A model generated the notes under the pieces. The model saw only the letters and a program-made list of their open reading frames with translations. It was not told where the DNA came from and did no database searches. From Photobacterium aquae (GTDB lineage Bacteria > Pseudomonadota > Gammaproteobacteria > Enterobacterales > Vibrionaceae), in NCBI RefSeq assembly GCF_001029445.1, contig NZ_LDOT01000016.1, positions 1 through 64,000 of the forward strand: a stretch of 64,000 nt of DNA, read 5' to 3'. The position numbers and the translations under genes were made by a program. Positions within the stretch are counted from its first letter, which is position 1. The number at the start of each line of letters is the position of its first letter. Positions 43,686 through 53,091 of the stretch are shown here, piece by piece.

Positions 43686-45056
43686 TTAAACCGGGCTGGG
43701 TTCCAAAATTGTTTTGTGGATCGAGCGGCTTTTTGAGCGCAGATCTTTAAGGAATATCGGCAAGACCACGCTGGCTAGAACGATATTGGACAGCGGAACC
43801 GATAGCCAAACCCCGTCTACACCTAGCCACTGCGGCAAGAAGTATAGGAAAGGTAACTGGATGAGCATGTTGCCAACGGAGATAGCCAGCGCCTTACCAG
43901 CTTGGTTGACTGACATAAAGTATACCGATGCCAGCGCAAGGAAACCGTCCAAGAACATGGCAAACAGGTGCAGTCTCATACCATTGACCGTTTCATGAGC
44001 CAGCAGGGGATCGCCTTTGCTGAATAGAGCGACAAGTTGAACGGGGAACAGATTGAGGATAGCAACGGCAACAATGCCGCTTAAGAGTACAATCTTAGCC
44101 GCCAGCTTGACGATGATGGTGATTTTCTGGCCCTCTCTCGCGCCATAGTAATAGCTCACAGGTGGCTGCATACCACTGGCGATACCTTCAGCAAGCAGGT
44201 AGTACATGGTCATCAGATAGCCGACAATGGCAAATGCGCCAACGTGAATCGCATTGCCGTAGGCCATGAAGAGTTTGTTGTGCAGCGCGACGACAAAGCT
44301 AAAATAGGCATACATGAAAAGGCCAGAGCTTCCCAGCGAAATAACTTTGACTCCCAGCCTCGGTGAGAGAACGAAGCTGTTAATGCCCAGTCGCAGTGAT
44401 GAAAAGCGGCTGAAGAAGTAGCCGAGTGCTGTGATTGTAATTGCGATCTGGGCGATGACAGTTGCCATTGCAGCACCTTTTAGTCCCATTCCAAAATGAC
44501 CGATGAACAGATAATCAAGAATGATATTAAGTACGGCGCCAGCTGCCATCAGTAAGGTTGCCAGATTCGGGCTATCATCGTTGCGTACCAGCATCGGCAT
44601 TGCCCCAGCGGCAATGGTGAATACGGCACCCCACGAAAAGACCTGAATATATTCCAGTCCCATTGTCAGTGGTTTGCCCGTTGCACCTTGCATCGTAAGA
44701 AAGAGCGGCGCAAGATAGTGAAGAACAAGATAGAGTAACGCGCCAGCAGCGACCATCAAGGCCACCGCGGTTGACAGTGTGTGTTTGGCGAGGGATTCGT
44801 TGCCTTCGCCACGGTAAATAGAAATCAGGCTCCCGGCTCCCATACCGATGAGGATACCGATACCGGCAATGATGCCAATAGCCGGCCATGCCATATTGAT
44901 CCCGGCAAGTCCTTCATAGCCAATGAAGTGACCGACAAAAATACCGTCGATCACTTGATAGAGGCCGTTGACTAGCATGGCGACTACAGAGGGAATGGCA
45001 TAACGCCAGAATGTGCGCCTGATGTCTTTTTTATTGTATTCGGTTTCGACTTGCAT
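43686..45056 (-). CDS. MATE family efflux protein
   Basis: The 456-residue protein has twelve predicted helices in two halves, with MATE signatures such as IPSVVAMLVNGLYQVIDGIFVGHF at the start (only partly quoted here as in the sequence) and GMGLKGAAMATVIAQI. These pumps expel cationic compounds using Na or H gradients. A LysR-type gene is divergent, 143 bases away. Confidence 0.9.
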   Translation of the reverse strand: MQVETEYNKKDIRRTFWRYAIPSVVAMLVNGLYQVIDGIFVGHFIGYEGLAGINMAWPAIGIIAGIGILIGMGAGSLISIYRGEGNESLAKHTLSTAVALMVAAGALLYLVLHYLAPLFLTMQGATGKPLTMGLEYIQVFSWGAVFTIAAGAMPMLVRNDDSPNLATLLMAAGAVLNIILDYLFIGHFGMGLKGAAMATVIAQIAITITALGYFFSRFSSLRLGINSFVLSPRLGVKVISLGSSGLFMYAYFSFVVALHNKLFMAYGNAIHVGAFAIVGYLMTMYYLLAEGIASGMQPPVSYYYGAREGQKITIIVKLAAKIVLLSGIVAVAILNLFPVQLVALFSKGDPLLAHETVNGMRLHLFAMFLDGFLALASVYFMSVNQAGKALAISVGNMLIQLPFLYFLPQWLGVDGVWLSVPLSNIVLASVVLPIFLKDLRSKSRSIHKTILEPSPV

Positions 45057-45199
45057 CGTGTTCTCAATATATTGTGTTATTGCCCCTAATTATCCTCTTT
45101 TTTTAGATTGGTTTAAGCTAGAATCTATCCGGTTTTCGGATAGATTGGGTCTCTGGCCATTCGCTACAGAAGGTGAGTGAGCCCACGATGAGGTGAAAA

Positions 45200-46084
45200 A
45201 TGCATTGGACATTGGATCAGTTAGAGGCGTTTGTTTGTGCAGCTCAGCAAGGGTCCTTTTCGGCGGCGGCCCGTAAAATGGGCAAAGCCCAATCACGGGT
45301 AAGTACGGCGATCAGCAATTTGGAGTTAGATTTGGGGTTCGAGCTGTTTGACCGGACCTCGCGTCAGCCCGTATTGACGGCTGCTGGCGAGGATATGCTA
45401 GTGGAGGCAAGGGCTGTATTGGCCCAGTGCCAACGGATGCAGTCGAGGGCGATGACGGTGGCACAAGGAGAGGAGGCCACTATAGTTATCGCCATTGATG
45501 AAGCTGTACCCTTAATGGCATTTGAGATGATGTTCGTGACCTTGTCTGAACTTTATCCCAATTTGAAACTGACGATTTTTAATGGTTCGCAACAGGATAT
45601 CGCCCAATGGGTAGCGAGCGGCAAGGCTGATTTCGGAGTGCTTTTCCATCAGCATACCTTGCTTGAAGATCTTGAGTTTACATCTGTCGGTAAATTTAAG
45701 TATTGCCTGATTGTGTCTCGTAAACACCCATTGGCCCAAATTCCTGCTCCGACAGTCAATGATTTGTCGCAGCATCGCCAGTTGGTGATCCGTGACCGAA
45801 TGGGATTAGGGCAGGCCAAGCCGTTATCATCGAATTACTGGCATATTGATAGCTATTACATGATATCGGCAATGGCGACCCGGGGCATAGGTTGGGCGCT
45901 GGTACCAGAACATGTTGCCAAGGAAGAATGGTACGTGAATGATGTGGTTGAGTTATCGACAGAGGAAATTCCGGATCCCTTGATGGTCGAAATAGGGATC
46001 GTGAAGCGTCGTGACAAGGGATGCGGTAAAGTAATGCAGTGGATGTACGAGGAATTGGAAAAGATATTTGATGTCGCGCCTTGA
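45200..46084 (+). CDS. LysR-type transcriptional regulator
   Basis: The 294-residue protein has the N-terminal helix-turn-helix (GSFSAAARKMGKAQSRVSTA) and an effector domain. Being divergent from the MATE gene, it is a likely regulator of it. GAGGTG precedes the ATG. Confidence 0.9.
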   Translation: MHWTLDQLEAFVCAAQQGSFSAAARKMGKAQSRVSTAISNLELDLGFELFDRTSRQPVLTAAGEDMLVEARAVLAQCQRMQSRAMTVAQGEEATIVIAIDEAVPLMAFEMMFVTLSELYPNLKLTIFNGSQQDIAQWVASGKADFGVLFHQHTLLEDLEFTSVGKFKYCLIVSRKHPLAQIPAPTVNDLSQHRQLVIRDRMGLGQAKPLSSNYWHIDSYYMISAMATRGIGWALVPEHVAKEEWYVNDVVELSTEEIPDPLMVEIGIVKRRDKGCGKVMQWMYEELEKIFDVAP

Positions 46085-46142
46085 TAGGCACTTCGTACTC
46101 ACTGAGCGTTTAAATAGGTCATAGAACAAGAGAAATAAAAAG

Positions 46143-48107
46143 ATGACGAATAATTTTAGCTGTAGCGGAGATAATGCCGAAGCAGCTCTTAAAGATACGT
46201 TGCCATTGGTATTGGCCGGTCCGATAATTCGCCGGGCAACGGCGGATTCGTTGACAATATGGCTGGCAGTAAGCAAACCTCTGAACGGATATTTCGAAGT
46301 CTGGGTAGAGAATGAAGGTTACGGTAAGCAGACGTTGCTCAAGGTCGACTTGGCGATGGGGCAGCATATTCAGGTTGGTCGCCATGCATGGATTTACCAG
46401 CTGACGGCCTCTCACTCTTGCCCGATAGACACGCCACTGAATTACGATGTTGTTACCCAGCAGGGCAGCCTTACGGCATTGATGCCGTATTTGTGTTATC
46501 CGGGGCAATCACACCTTAATATCGTGATTCGCACAAAGGCCGATTATGTGATGCACGGCTCGTGTCGCAATCCTCATTATCCGAGCAAAGACAGTTTGGT
46601 TGCCGCAGATAACAAGGTTGCCGGTCAGGCATATCACGAGCGACCGTCTTTGCTGATGATGAGCGGTGATCAGATTTATGCTGACCATGTTGCCGGTCCG
46701 ATGCTGGATGCTATCCAGCAGGTTATTGACCTATTGGGGTTGTACGGCGAACAGTTTGATGATGCCCCCGTGGCAGATTCTGAAGCCCTATATCAGCATG
46801 CCGATAACTTCTATTATCGAGACAAGCTGCTACCGCATTATATGGAAGGTGGCGAAGAGGTTATTGAGCAATTTCCGAAATTTGCCGCATGGCTTCGTCG
46901 TCGCTCACCGGTTTTCAGCTCGCGAGAGTCGGGCAACCACCTGATCACGTTCGCTGAGTTTATGGCGATGTATATTATGGTTTGGTCGCCGTCGTTGTGG
47001 GAGATTGTCGATTCCGGACGTTTGGCGAAGCAGCACTTTCGTGTGGCAGGGAGGGCTATTGAACCCACCTGGCAGCAGCGTTGGGCAGAAGAGAAAATTG
47101 AAATCGACAATTTTGTCGCGGGTCTGCCACAGGTACAACGCCTGATGGCGCATATTCCTACCTACATGATTTTCGATGATCACGATATTACCGATGACTG
47201 GAACCTGACGGTGGGTTGGGAACGGGCTGCTTACGGCAATCCTTTTTCTCGCAGGATCATCGGTAACGGTTTGATTGCTTACTGGCTATGTCAGGGGTGG
47301 GGTAATGCCCCCGAGCATTTTGGCGATGAATTCCACCATAAAGCGTCGACATTTTTCAGTGATCCGCAATCAGCGACGCAAGATGATTTTATTGATTATC
47401 TCTACCGTTTCGAGCAGTGGCACTACACGATACCGACCACGCCAAAAATGGTGGTGCTGGATACCCGAACCCGGCGCTGGCGTTCGGAATCCAAGATGAA
47501 CAAGCCATCTGGGCTGATGGACTGGGAAGCCCTGATGGAGTTCCAGCATGAGTTGCTGCATGAGCCTGCCGTGATCATTGTTTCGGCGGCGCCTATGTTT
47601 GGGGTTAAGTTTATTGAAACCCTGCAAAAAATGATGACTTGGCTCGGCCAGCCGCTCTTGATTGATGCTGAGAACTGGATGGCCCATCCCGGTTCGGCCA
47701 ATACATTGATCAGTATATTTACCCATACCAAAACACCGACGAACTTCGTCATTCTGTCGGGTGATGTGCATTACTCATTTGCGTATGACGTCAAGCTGCG
47801 AGTGCGTAAGTGCAAGCCGAATATCTTCCAGATAACCTCCAGCGGCATCAAAAATGAGTTTCCTAATGGATTGCTGCGCGTTTGCGATTTTATGGACCGG
47901 ATTCTATATAGCCCGCGTTCGCCGCTTAACTGGCTGACTAAGCGTAAACGATTGAAGATTCTCAAGCGCGATCCGGATTTGCTGAATAATCATCGCTTGG
48001 TGAACCGTAGTGCAATTGGTGAGGTAAGACTCGATCCTGATGGGCGTCCAATGGAGATTGCGATCCTCACTGCTGAAGGAGATCGCGTATCGTTTCCAGC
48101 TGCATGA
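46143..48107 (+). CDS. PhoD-like metallophosphatase
   Basis: The 654-residue protein has an N-terminal beta-sandwich-like part and a PhoD-type metallophosphatase core: GSCRNPHYPS, MMSGDQIYADH, IFDDHDITDDWN and ILSGDVHYSF supply the metal ligands. No signal peptide is visible, so it is presumably cytoplasmic, unlike Tat-exported PhoD. The family hydrolyses phosphodiesters or alkaline phosphate esters; the substrate is unknown. Confidence 0.85.
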   Translation: MTNNFSCSGDNAEAALKDTLPLVLAGPIIRRATADSLTIWLAVSKPLNGYFEVWVENEGYGKQTLLKVDLAMGQHIQVGRHAWIYQLTASHSCPIDTPLNYDVVTQQGSLTALMPYLCYPGQSHLNIVIRTKADYVMHGSCRNPHYPSKDSLVAADNKVAGQAYHERPSLLMMSGDQIYADHVAGPMLDAIQQVIDLLGLYGEQFDDAPVADSEALYQHADNFYYRDKLLPHYMEGGEEVIEQFPKFAAWLRRRSPVFSSRESGNHLITFAEFMAMYIMVWSPSLWEIVDSGRLAKQHFRVAGRAIEPTWQQRWAEEKIEIDNFVAGLPQVQRLMAHIPTYMIFDDHDITDDWNLTVGWERAAYGNPFSRRIIGNGLIAYWLCQGWGNAPEHFGDEFHHKASTFFSDPQSATQDDFIDYLYRFEQWHYTIPTTPKMVVLDTRTRRWRSESKMNKPSGLMDWEALMEFQHELLHEPAVIIVSAAPMFGVKFIETLQKMMTWLGQPLLIDAENWMAHPGSANTLISIFTHTKTPTNFVILSGDVHYSFAYDVKLRVRKCKPNIFQITSSGIKNEFPNGLLRVCDFMDRILYSPRSPLNWLTKRKRLKILKRDPDLLNNHRLVNRSAIGEVRLDPDGRPMEIAILTAEGDRVSFPAA

Positions 48108-48149
48108 CCTATAGTAAAAAGGATGTGTCTGTTTTTAGGGGAAATGATA

Positions 48150-48755
48150 ATGTCGGTAAGGAAAAATGGAATTATTACGGCTGCTTTAACCTCGCTGGTG
48201 GGGGGGATGATGCTGGCGAGTATGCCCGTGTGGGCTGGGTGGAAGTTGGATAATCAGCAGTCGAGTATCCATTTTGCGTCGGTTAAAAACGATTCGGTTT
48301 TCGAGCAGCACGGGTTTCGTAATCTCAGCGGTTCGATTGAAGATAGCGGCAAGGTATCTTTGAGTATCGATCTAAATAGTGTAGATACTCAGATCCAAAT
48401 TCGTGATGAGCGAATGAAAAAAGAATTGTTTGATACGAAGAGTTATCCCATCACTCAAGTTTCTGCAGCCATTGATACGGCGATGCTGGAAAAAATAGCA
48501 GCAGGCAAAACATCGACCACCACGGTTGAGTTTGAGTTGGATTTGCATGGCAAAAAACAGCCGCTCAAGGCTGAAGTGCAGGTAACAGGGTTGGATAATG
48601 GCGGGCTATTGGTGACAACGGTAGAGCCGGTTGTAATTACCGCCGATGCGTTTGGGCTGGCTGATGGGGTGAACAAGCTCAAGGATATTGCCAAGCTTAA
48701 TTCCATTTTGATGAGTGTTCCGGTGAGCGCCAATTTGGTGTTTGTCTCCGAATAA
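48150..48755 (+). CDS. YceI family periplasmic protein
   Basis: The protein has a signal peptide (about 30 residues ending SMPVWA) and the YceI lipocalin-like domain (WKLDNQQSSIHFASVKN, later TTVEFELDLHGKKQPL). Family members bind isoprenoid lipids. The ATG at 48150 has GGGG eight bases upstream; earlier ATGs at 48123 and 48144 are less well placed. Confidence 0.88.
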   Translation: MSVRKNGIITAALTSLVGGMMLASMPVWAGWKLDNQQSSIHFASVKNDSVFEQHGFRNLSGSIEDSGKVSLSIDLNSVDTQIQIRDERMKKELFDTKSYPITQVSAAIDTAMLEKIAAGKTSTTTVEFELDLHGKKQPLKAEVQVTGLDNGGLLVTTVEPVVITADAFGLADGVNKLKDIAKLNSILMSVPVSANLVFVSE

Positions 48756-48780
48756 CCGTGTTATTTTGAGCCTATAGATG

Positions 48781-48812
48781 AAAAACAGCCCCTATCAAAG
48801 GGGCTGTTTTTT
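48781..48812 (+). terminator. terminator of the YceI gene
   Basis: AAAACAGCCCC, loop and GGGGCTGTTTT with T run. Confidence 0.92.
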
Positions 48813-48842
48813 GAGATGTTGTTCTGACAACAGGTTAAGAAT

Positions 48843-49058
48843 ATGTTTGATAAAGAAAAAATCGTAAAATTGGCGAATACCAAGATGCCGTATGGCAAGT
48901 ATGCAGGCAGGGTGATTATTGATTTGCCGGAAGAGTATTTGTTGTGGTTCGCCAAAAAAGGATTCCCAGAAGGTGAGTTGGGTATGCTGATGGCTTTGGC
49001 CTTGGAGATGCAGATTGAAGGGCTGGAATCGGTGATTCGCCCGCTAAGGCGTGATTGA
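48843..49058 (+). CDS. DUF3820 family protein
   Basis: The 71-residue protein reads LANTKMPYGKYAGRVIIDLP then YLLWFAKKGFPEGELG, the conserved pattern of DUF3820, a small cytoplasmic family common in gamma-proteobacteria. Function unknown; some relatives are linked to nucleic-acid or exonuclease-type domains. Confidence 0.88.
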   Translation: MFDKEKIVKLANTKMPYGKYAGRVIIDLPEEYLLWFAKKGFPEGELGMLMALALEMQIEGLESVIRPLRRD

Positions 49059-49111
49059 TTACGTAAATGTTAATGTAACACTGTGTTACCCCTTTTATGC
49101 TGGGTAACTAA

Positions 49112-49534
49112 TTGGTTAGTATCACTTTTCGTGTTTTACCGATTACCGAAGAGGCATGGATGCTCCCTCAGCCCCACCTTGTATATATTCAGGTTCACCA
49201 GAACCGTTTCCGTGTGTATTGGCCCGTTGAAGACAAACAGTATGGGGTTGAATCTGGCGCGCCGTTCTCCTCCTCGCACTTGGCCGTGGGTAATATCGAT
49301 GTTGCTGCAAAACAGCTAAAGCAAGCGATAGATCATGGTGTTCCGGCGAGTATTTTCCGTAAACCAATCATCGCTGTGATCCAGCAATGCCATTTTTCTG
49401 ATGAACCGCTTACCGAGGTTGAAAAGGTGGTTCTTATTGAACTGTCGCGTGCTGCGGGCGCGCAGCAGGTTTATGTTTGGCAGCAAGAGCCTTTAACCCA
49501 AGAGCAGCTATTGGCCAAGAGATATTTTCAATGA
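49112..49534 (+). CDS. hypothetical protein
   Basis: The 140-residue protein starts with TTG. It is mixed alpha-beta, with SHLAVGNIDVAAKQLKQAID and a C-terminal part LTEVEKVVLIELSRAAGAQQ, VYVWQ that recalls a phrase in actin-like MreB proteins. I do not consider that enough for an assignment. Its stop overlaps the next start (ATGA). Confidence 0.6.
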   Translation: MVSITFRVLPITEEAWMLPQPHLVYIQVHQNRFRVYWPVEDKQYGVESGAPFSSSHLAVGNIDVAAKQLKQAIDHGVPASIFRKPIIAVIQQCHFSDEPLTEVEKVVLIELSRAAGAQQVYVWQQEPLTQEQLLAKRYFQ

Positions 49535-50103
49535 GTGGGAGAGTGGCTAAGCGGCTGGCGAAAAGAATCGTAAAGGGTTCAGTTTGGTGCGTGAAGATAG
49601 TCAGCATACTTGCCGCTTGCTGGGTAGTGTTTTTTTTCGTTCCACCATATTTAGTGACCGCTGAATATTATGAGGAACCTACTTTCTTTACTCAGTTTCA
49701 CCATCACTCGGTAGTGAGAGGGCAGCTTCCGGTGGTGATTGAACGCCAAGGCGTGCCAATGTTGATGATGTGGCGTGATTATCGCGATGCGCCTCAAAAT
49801 TATTCGCCTTGGATTTTGGCCGAGAAGGAAACCTTGGGGTTCAGTGCGGATGATGGTAACCAAGGTCATGTTGAGGTTTCCCGAGAAAACCATCGATATT
49901 ATGTTCATTATTTTAATTTAGATTATGAATTTTGGTCTGAATATCGCGTAGATAACACGCATCTCTCCGGCGGGCAGATTGTACCGTTGCATTTTCGCCT
50001 GCAAGGTCCGTTTATTATGATGCCGATAATCCTTTTGCTTCTTGTTCTTTATTGCGTGGGTAAGATATGCCGCGTGCTATTTTGGAGAAATTCATGGACG
50101 TGA
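49531..50103 (+). CDS. hypothetical membrane protein
   Basis: The 190-residue protein starts inside the stop of the preceding gene. It has an N-terminal membrane helix (about residues 20-42), a periplasmic domain with EEPTFFTQFHHHSVVRGQLP, and a C-terminal helix (about 160-183). Unknown function; the overlap with both neighbours suggests a small operon. Confidence 0.62.
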   Translation: MSGRVAKRLAKRIVKGSVWCVKIVSILAACWVVFFFVPPYLVTAEYYEEPTFFTQFHHHSVVRGQLPVVIERQGVPMLMMWRDYRDAPQNYSPWILAEKETLGFSADDGNQGHVEVSRENHRYYVHYFNLDYEFWSEYRVDNTHLSGGQIVPLHFRLQGPFIMMPIILLLLVLYCVGKICRVLFWRNSWT

Positions 50104-50705
50104 TTTTTGTACGACACGGTGAGCCTGACTATTCGCTGGCTGACCAACGGGCGATGAGCCAACTGGAAAAGGACTATTCGCCATTAGCACGCGATGCTGT
50201 TGATAAAGTGACGGCATTGTCAGAACAGCGCATTTTCCGTGGGGCGCAATTGATAGTGTCATCCCCTTATACCCGTGCGCTGCAAACGGCGGAAATACTA
50301 AATCGTCGTCTGGGGTTGGATTTGTATGTAGAGCATGATTTGCGAGAGTGGCGAGCTGATCTGGCTGGTGGGTATATTCCTCTTGAAGAGCGGGACAGAC
50401 GTTGGAAGGAGTATCGCCATTTTCTGCAATTTGGTATGACGGCTGACAATCCAGCTTACGAAACAAGCGATATGCTAAGGGCTCGCGCCGAAGAGGTGCT
50501 GTCACGTTATCAGTATGCAGAGAAGATCATTGTTGTGTCGCATTTTAATGTGTTTGAAAGCCTTCAGGGCTACCAAGATAGGGAAGGGCTGCGCTGTGCG
50601 AATTATCGCTGTTTTGAGTTTGTACCGTCGTGGAGTTCGGACTGTGAGGGAATGTACGAGACAAGAGGTAAGAAGCCAGCACGGTGCTGGCTTCTTGAGA
50701 GATAA
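50094..50705 (+). CDS. histidine phosphatase family protein
   Basis: The 203-residue protein has the branch-1 signature VRHGEPDY at the start and VVSHFNVFE for the second catalytic His. The ATG at 50094 follows TTGGAG and overlaps the preceding gene by ten bases. Substrate cannot be told. The last codons form part of a 27-base palindrome that probably acts as terminator. Confidence 0.85.
   Translation: MDVIFVRHGEPDYSLADQRAMSQLEKDYSPLARDAVDKVTALSEQRIFRGAQLIVSSPYTRALQTAEILNRRLGLDLYVEHDLREWRADLAGGYIPLEERDRRWKEYRHFLQFGMTADNPAYETSDMLRARAEEVLSRYQYAEKIIVVSHFNVFESLQGYQDREGLRCANYRCFEFVPSWSSDCEGMYETRGKKPARCWLLER
50670..50696. terminator. bidirectional terminator overlapping a coding end
   Basis: AAGAAGCCAGCAC and GTGCTGGCTTCTT form a near-perfect palindrome between convergent genes. 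It encodes the last residues KKPARCWLL of the phosphatase. Confidence 0.75.
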
Positions 50706-50707
50706 GC

Positions 50708-51130
50708 TTACTTGCTCAGGTACGCATAACCTGTCATGAAGGCCGCTTCCTGGAACTGACGTAGACCAGTTGCGCGGAATTCGATGCCTAGAGGGTTACG
50801 CTTAAGACGCTCTTTGATTTCTTGGTTGGTCATGAAATCAACTTCAACGCCATCGATCAGCTGTAGAGCCGCTTCCAGTTTGAAGCCAACTGCACTACCA
50901 GCAAATTTACCGCGTGTCTCACGGGTACGGATAACAACGCGATCAACGTTGTAGTCATTCAGCAGCTTCTGGAATGTCTGCTGGAATTTTTTCATTTCTT
51001 CGTTGTTCAGGGAATCCTGCATGATGAACTTCTGGGCGCGGCATTCAGGAATGTCGAACAGACCATTGCTTTTTGACAGAAGACAGATTACCGCTTCGTT
51101 ACTACGTAGCTCAACAGCACAAATTTTCAT
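50708..51130 (-). CDS. DUF3010 family protein
   Basis: The 140-residue protein matches DUF3010 in length and motifs (KICAVELRSNEAVICLL, VVIRTRETRGKFAGSAVGFK). Unknown function, probably an RNase H-like fold. Confidence 0.88.
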   Translation of the reverse strand: MKICAVELRSNEAVICLLSKSNGLFDIPECRAQKFIMQDSLNNEEMKKFQQTFQKLLNDYNVDRVVIRTRETRGKFAGSAVGFKLEAALQLIDGVEVDFMTNQEIKERLKRNPLGIEFRATGLRQFQEAAFMTGYAYLSK

Positions 51131-51233
51131 GTAAACACCTACAAATTAAGTTAGCGGCTCATTGTAAGCAAAATGCTTACGGTTGTCAGAATAAAATTGG
51201 TGGGGTAACAATTTTTCATTGAGTAGCTGTGGG

Positions 51234-51746
51234 TTAGTTGTCTGTGTAAATCGGGCCGTCTAATTCAATTTGGGTGAGTAGCAGACGCATATCGAACTCG
51301 AGCTGGTGGTACTCTGGCTCCATATGGCAACAGAGTTGGTAAAATGCCTTGTTGTGTTCTTTCTCGCGGATGTGGGCCAATTCGTGAACGGCGATCATTT
51401 TTAACAATGGCAGTGGTGCGTGCTTGAATACAGTGGCGACGCGGATCTCTTTGCGAGCCTGCAGTTTGTTGCCGTGTTGGCGAGAGATAAACGTGTGCAT
51501 ACCCAGCGCATGGTTGACCACATGAATTTTGCTGTCATAAGCCACTTTGCTAATCGGTGGCGACTGGCGGAGGTATTCGTTTTTGATGTCCATGACATAC
51601 TGGTAGAGCGCCTTTTCCGATTGAATATCATGGCCGTGAGGGTATTTTTTCAGTAGGTATTTCTTGAGGCTGTTCTTCTCGATCATGTTATTCACCTGAT
51701 CGATAAGATGACTCGGGTAGCCTTGTAGGTAATTTAATGTTTGCAT
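51234..51746 (-). CDS. YgjP-like metal-dependent hydrolase (DUF45/WLM type)
   Basis: The 170-residue protein has the zinc-protease motif HELAHIREKEHNKAF (H-E-x-x-H with a third His), as in YgjP/WLM proteins, some linked to DNA-protein cross-link repair. No membrane segment. Confidence 0.85.
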   Translation of the reverse strand: MQTLNYLQGYPSHLIDQVNNMIEKNSLKKYLLKKYPHGHDIQSEKALYQYVMDIKNEYLRQSPPISKVAYDSKIHVVNHALGMHTFISRQHGNKLQARKEIRVATVFKHAPLPLLKMIAVHELAHIREKEHNKAFYQLCCHMEPEYHQLEFDMRLLLTQIELDGPIYTDN

Positions 51747-51919
51747 GGCTCTATTCTAAGAAACGGTTACGTGGCGTTAGCTGCACAGTGGTTGCACGAT
51801 TCTAGCGATATGAGGTAACGGCTGCAAATATGCTCAAGCTAACAAGGGAACATCTTCAGCATACCGGAGCGGCTTGGGTATAATGATCTCCATATCAATG
51901 TATTAATGAGGACGCAGGG

Positions 51920-52372
51920 ATGTATTTGAGACTACCGCCGCCATTGGTGATGTTGCTGACACTGGCTGGGATGTACGGACTGGCATCGTATTGGCCCATT
52001 TACCAATGGCATTTTACCGGCCAATTGGCGGTGATATTGGTGTTGTGCTTGTTGGGGGCGGTTATTGGGTTGGCTGGAGTCGTGGCATTTGCCCAAGTCC
52101 AGACGACGATCGATCCTCGTTTTCCCAATAAAACATCTTCTTTGGTCACTTTTGGAATTTACCGCTATAGCCGTAACCCGATGTATTTGGGGTTGCTGTG
52201 CTGGTTGATTGCTGCCTGCCTTTATTTTTCAGCGTTGTCGCCTTTTCTTATGCTGGTGGTGTTTGTGTTCTATATGAACCACTTCCAAATAGCCCCAGAA
52301 GAGGCGGTGTTGCAGGCCATGTTTGGCGAGGATTACACGGCCTATTGCCAACAAGTACGCCGTTGGTGCTAG
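51920..52372 (+). CDS. isoprenylcysteine methyltransferase-like membrane protein
   Basis: The 150-residue protein has four helices and the ICMT/PEMT motif GIYRYSRNPMYLG, then EEAVLQAMFGEDYTAYCQQV, the S-adenosylmethionine-binding end. Bacterial members modify unknown small lipophilic substrates. Confidence 0.88.
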   Translation: MYLRLPPPLVMLLTLAGMYGLASYWPIYQWHFTGQLAVILVLCLLGAVIGLAGVVAFAQVQTTIDPRFPNKTSSLVTFGIYRYSRNPMYLGLLCWLIAACLYFSALSPFLMLVVFVFYMNHFQIAPEEAVLQAMFGEDYTAYCQQVRRWC

Positions 52373-52520
52373 GCATGGTGGAATTTAATTTCCCCCATCT
52401 GGTAACTACTCAAATAGTCGCTCCCCGTTGTCTTGCCGGCTGATCTCGAGGGTACGGGTATACTACACTTGTATCTTGATGTTGGTTAGATACAGCTCTA
52501 CGTAGATAGGAGTTAAGACC

Positions 52521-52925
52521 ATGACAAATATACATGGCATTCACCTAGATATAAAACAGTTAGAGAACAATCAGGTATTTGTTGAGGTAAAAGCGATTGG
52601 TACTTTGACGCATCATGATTACGAGAAAATAACGCCTTTGTTGGATGAGGCTTTGCTCAATGTTAAAGAGCCTGTGGTGAATATGTATATCGACGGTACG
52701 GAGTTCGAAGGTTGGGAACTCCGGGCTGCTTGGGACGATTTAAAATTGGGGCTGCAATACGGCAAGACATTTAACAAGGTCGCTATTTACGGTAATCAGC
52801 GCTGGCAAGAGATCATGAGTAAAGTTGGCGGGTGGTTTACCAGCGGCGAAGTTCGGTATTTTGAAGACCCTCTCGAAGCATTGAATTGGCTACGAAATGA
52901 GGATACCGGAGAGTCAGAGCCATAG
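52521..52925 (+). CDS. SpoIIAA-like STAS protein
   Basis: The 134-residue protein resembles the SpoIIAA-like family (FVEVKAIGTLTHHDYEKITP, then VNMYIDGTEFEGWELRAAWD and FNKVAIYGNQRWQE). Such proteins may act as lipid-binding or anti-sigma-antagonist-like modules; the phosphorylatable Ser is not evident. Confidence 0.85.
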   Translation: MTNIHGIHLDIKQLENNQVFVEVKAIGTLTHHDYEKITPLLDEALLNVKEPVVNMYIDGTEFEGWELRAAWDDLKLGLQYGKTFNKVAIYGNQRWQEIMSKVGGWFTSGEVRYFEDPLEALNWLRNEDTGESEP

Positions 52926-53091
52926 GCGCTTTAAAGGGTATAGCCCCTTGTTAGATATGGATGAGCATTTTTGTATCTGCCATTTCGAGAAGTGGGCTAT
53001 GGTCTTGATTTATTGAATCAACTACTATGTTGCCATGTAATTTGAGTCGTCGGGTTTGGATGTTCGGCGAAGTTCGCAGTAGGTGAGAAGC

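Noticed and set aside
49112..49534. MreB-like protein
   Set aside because: Only one C-terminal phrase resembles MreB; the actin-fold phosphate loops are missing and the protein is far too short.
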